From positions 1-6,708 of the forward strand of contig PWMO01000430.1 of assembly GCA_003558175.1 (NCBI GenBank): a DNA stretch of 6,708 bases, given 5' to 3'. Source of the DNA: Spirochaetaceae bacterium. GTDB taxonomy: Bacteria > Spirochaetota > Spirochaetia > DSM-27196 > PWMO01. Position numbers and translations under genes: made by a program. The notes under the pieces are model-generated. The model saw only the letters and a list, made by a program, of their open reading frames with translations, had not been told where the DNA came from and did not search any database. Shown piece by piece: positions 5,804 through 6,708 of the stretch (its first letter is position 1; each line of letters begins with the position of its first letter).

Positions 5804-5822
5804 ACAGTCCCATATTCACTGT
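5804..5822. repeat. Inverted repeat ACAGT-N9-ACTGT
   Basis: Exact 5-bp arms (5804-5808 and 5818-5822) surround nine bases. The arm sequence ACTGT is the same pentamer found in the tandem repeat 30 bp away. It lies about 63-80 bp upstream of the exported-protein start, where a promoter would be expected. I could not place convincing -35 and -10 boxes for that gene. Confidence 0.4.
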
Positions 5823-5863
5823 ATCGGCTTTCACGCCGCGGACTCATGTGGTTTTTTGCCACC

Positions 5864-5891
5864 GTTACGAACTCTTCGGAACTGTTACGAA
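5864..5891. promoter_or_regulatory. Three alternating 8-bp half-sites, candidate operator
   Basis: GTTACGAA at 5864-5871 and again at 5884-5891 form a 20-bp direct repeat. Between them, TTCGGAAC (5875-5882) is the inverse of the same site with one mismatch. The right-hand pair makes a 19-bp near-palindrome, CTTCGGAACTGTTACGAAG (5874-5892), with one mismatch per 9-bp arm. The array lies 25 bp beyond the photolyase stop and about 122 bp upstream of the exported-protein start, so it most likely serves the latter. The ligand is unknown. Confidence 0.45.
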
Positions 5892-5916
5892 GCTTGTTGA
5901 GATCCGTGCTGCGCGT

Positions 5917-6708
5917 TTACAGTGATTCGACCCAGCGCACGTAGCCGTCGATGTCGCACTTACGGCGCAGTCCGTTGGCGTTCATGGTGCGGACGGTCCC
6001 GTAGACTGGTCGTTCGGGCCACGGTCGGTCATGCAGGCCAAAGAGCCAGGCCACGTTGGCGTAGGAATTGGGATCACGGCCGTCAAGAAAATAGCGGTTG
6101 TTGAGATAGGAGATGATCCGAAACGCCTCGCTAGGATCAGCCGTCCAGGCGATAATCTGTTTGCCCCAGTACATTCGCATATAGTTGTGCATGAATCCGG
6201 TCTTGAGCATTTCGCTCATAGCTGCGTTCCAGTAGGGGTCATCGGTGCCTGCCGACTCCAGAGTCGCCTGGTCATAGTATGCCGGGCGCGAGTCGGATCG
6301 GTGCTTTTCCAGCGTCGATCGGGCCCACTCGGGAAGCGCATCGTAGCTGTCGTAAGCGGGCTCGTATTCTGCGTAGTTGTGAGCGAGCTCACGACGGACG
6401 CACAGTTCCTCCAGATAGACGCGCTTGTTCTCGCGCAGCCCGTCGTTAGGGTGTGTTGCGTCACCGGCCGCGGCAATGGCGTCTTCCAGGCCGGGCAGCT
6501 GTCCATCGGGCAGCTGTCCATCGGCGCCGTGACCGCCCCAGGAAAGGGCGCTCTCGTCCCTCGGCTCCCGGGCCTCGCCGTTCCGGGCTTCGACGTCCCA
6601 GACCGCCAGTGCCAGTTTGAGCGGTGACACGTGGCCGAAATGGAGGTACGGACTCATGGCCGAGACGGCCTGCCGCTTAGGCTCGTTGCGGAAGGTGGCG
6701 TAGGTAAA
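5917..6708 (-). CDS. phr: Class II CPD photolyase (DNA repair), C-terminal 263 residues; 5' end outside window
   Basis: Flavoenzyme that uses light to split cyclobutane pyrimidine dimers in DNA. The visible part begins inside the FAD domain (FTYATFRNEPKRQAVSA, SPYLHFGHVS at 19-28), so the frame continues past the right edge; the internal ATG at 6657 is not the start. YLEELCVRRELAHNY (98-112) and NNRYFLDGRDPNSY (203-216) are class II FAD/DNA-binding motifs. The tryptophans at 160 (DPYW), 181 (MYW) and 188 (AW) have the 21 and 7 residue spacing of the Methanosarcina mazei triad W360, W381, W388. N203 sits where that enzyme's FAD-N5-contacting Asn should be. Electron transfer to FAD should therefore be intact. 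The C-terminus (RRKCDIDGYVRWVESL) is complete and ends in TAA. Odd: between helix segments DVEAR and YLEEL (about 43-97) there is a Gly/Asp/Pro-rich insertion longer than I expect, with an internal duplication. No terminator hairpin with a T-run was seen after the stop. Confidence 0.93.
   Translation of the reverse strand, partial: FTYATFRNEPKRQAVSAMSPYLHFGHVSPLKLALAVWDVEARNGEAREPRDESALSWGGHGADGQLPDGQLPGLEDAIAAAGDATHPNDGLRENKRVYLEELCVRRELAHNYAEYEPAYDSYDALPEWARSTLEKHRSDSRPAYYDQATLESAGTDDPYWNAAMSEMLKTGFMHNYMRMYWGKQIIAWTADPSEAFRIISYLNNRYFLDGRDPNSYANVAWLFGLHDRPWPERPVYGTVRTMNANGLRRKCDIDGYVRWVESL
6493..6522 (-). repeat. 15-bp in-frame tandem duplication in the photolyase gene
   Basis: GGGCAGCTGTCCATC occurs twice back to back, exact, and continues two bases into a third unit. 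On the coding (minus) strand it gives DGQLP-DGQLP (fragment residues 63-72). It lies in the nonconserved insertion between the SPYLHFG motif and the YLEEL helix. An exact copy implies a recent slippage event. The frame is kept and downstream motifs are intact, so the gene is not broken. Confidence 0.9.

Noticed and set aside
6031..6627. 198-residue open frame on the plus strand opposite the photolyase
   Set aside because: The minus strand carries all class II photolyase motifs over this stretch.

Overview
The window looks like chromosomal DNA of a fairly GC-rich bacterium. I suspect a free-living anaerobic or facultative spirochaete of the Spirochaeta / Alkalispirochaeta kind. The basis is weak: a giant fused acyl-CoA dehydratase activase-type protein of a sort I associate with spirochaetes and clostridia, next to a very small exported beta-barrel-like protein that resembles spirochaetal outer-membrane proteins. 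No rRNA, tRNA, CRISPR array, transposase or phage gene is visible.

Left end (1-631): a divergent pair. On the minus strand is the 5' end of a small thioredoxin-fold redox-active disulfide protein (CxxC at residues 10-13) with a GTG start and a strong Shine-Dalgarno. On the plus strand is a 112-residue ArsR-family repressor with the metalloid-binding CxC motif. A 16-bp inverted repeat lies between them and overlaps the predicted minus-strand promoter, so the repressor probably controls the redox gene and whatever follows it outside the window.

Centre (683-5164): one very large plus-strand gene of about 1479 codons. It holds two ASKHA ATPase domains of the BadF/BadG/HgdC activator type in tandem, then a Cys-rich motif, a DUF2229 / HgdB-like domain, a Gly-Pro-Thr linker and a second HgdB-like C-terminal domain. 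Activator and electron acceptor, usually separate proteins, are thus on one chain. An extended -10 promoter sits directly in front of it and implies an almost leaderless mRNA starting at the ATG at 725. An exact 18-bp palindrome lies in its last codons.

Right part (5165-6708): two minus-strand genes. One encodes a 155-residue protein with a clear signal peptide, probably a small outer-membrane barrel. The other is the C-terminal 263 residues of a class II CPD photolyase that runs off the window. The 175 bp between them and the 109 bp beyond the exported-protein gene are rich in short repeats: three alternating 8-bp half-sites, a GTGACTGT octamer occurring on both sides of the gene, and a 12-bp direct repeat.

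How the genes work together: the left pair is a metalloid/thiol-responsive unit. The giant gene is an ATP-driven low-potential reductase candidate with its own promoter. The right pair is DNA repair plus an envelope protein. The physical neighbourhood of the ArsR unit and the reductase is suggestive, but nothing in the sequence proves a shared function.
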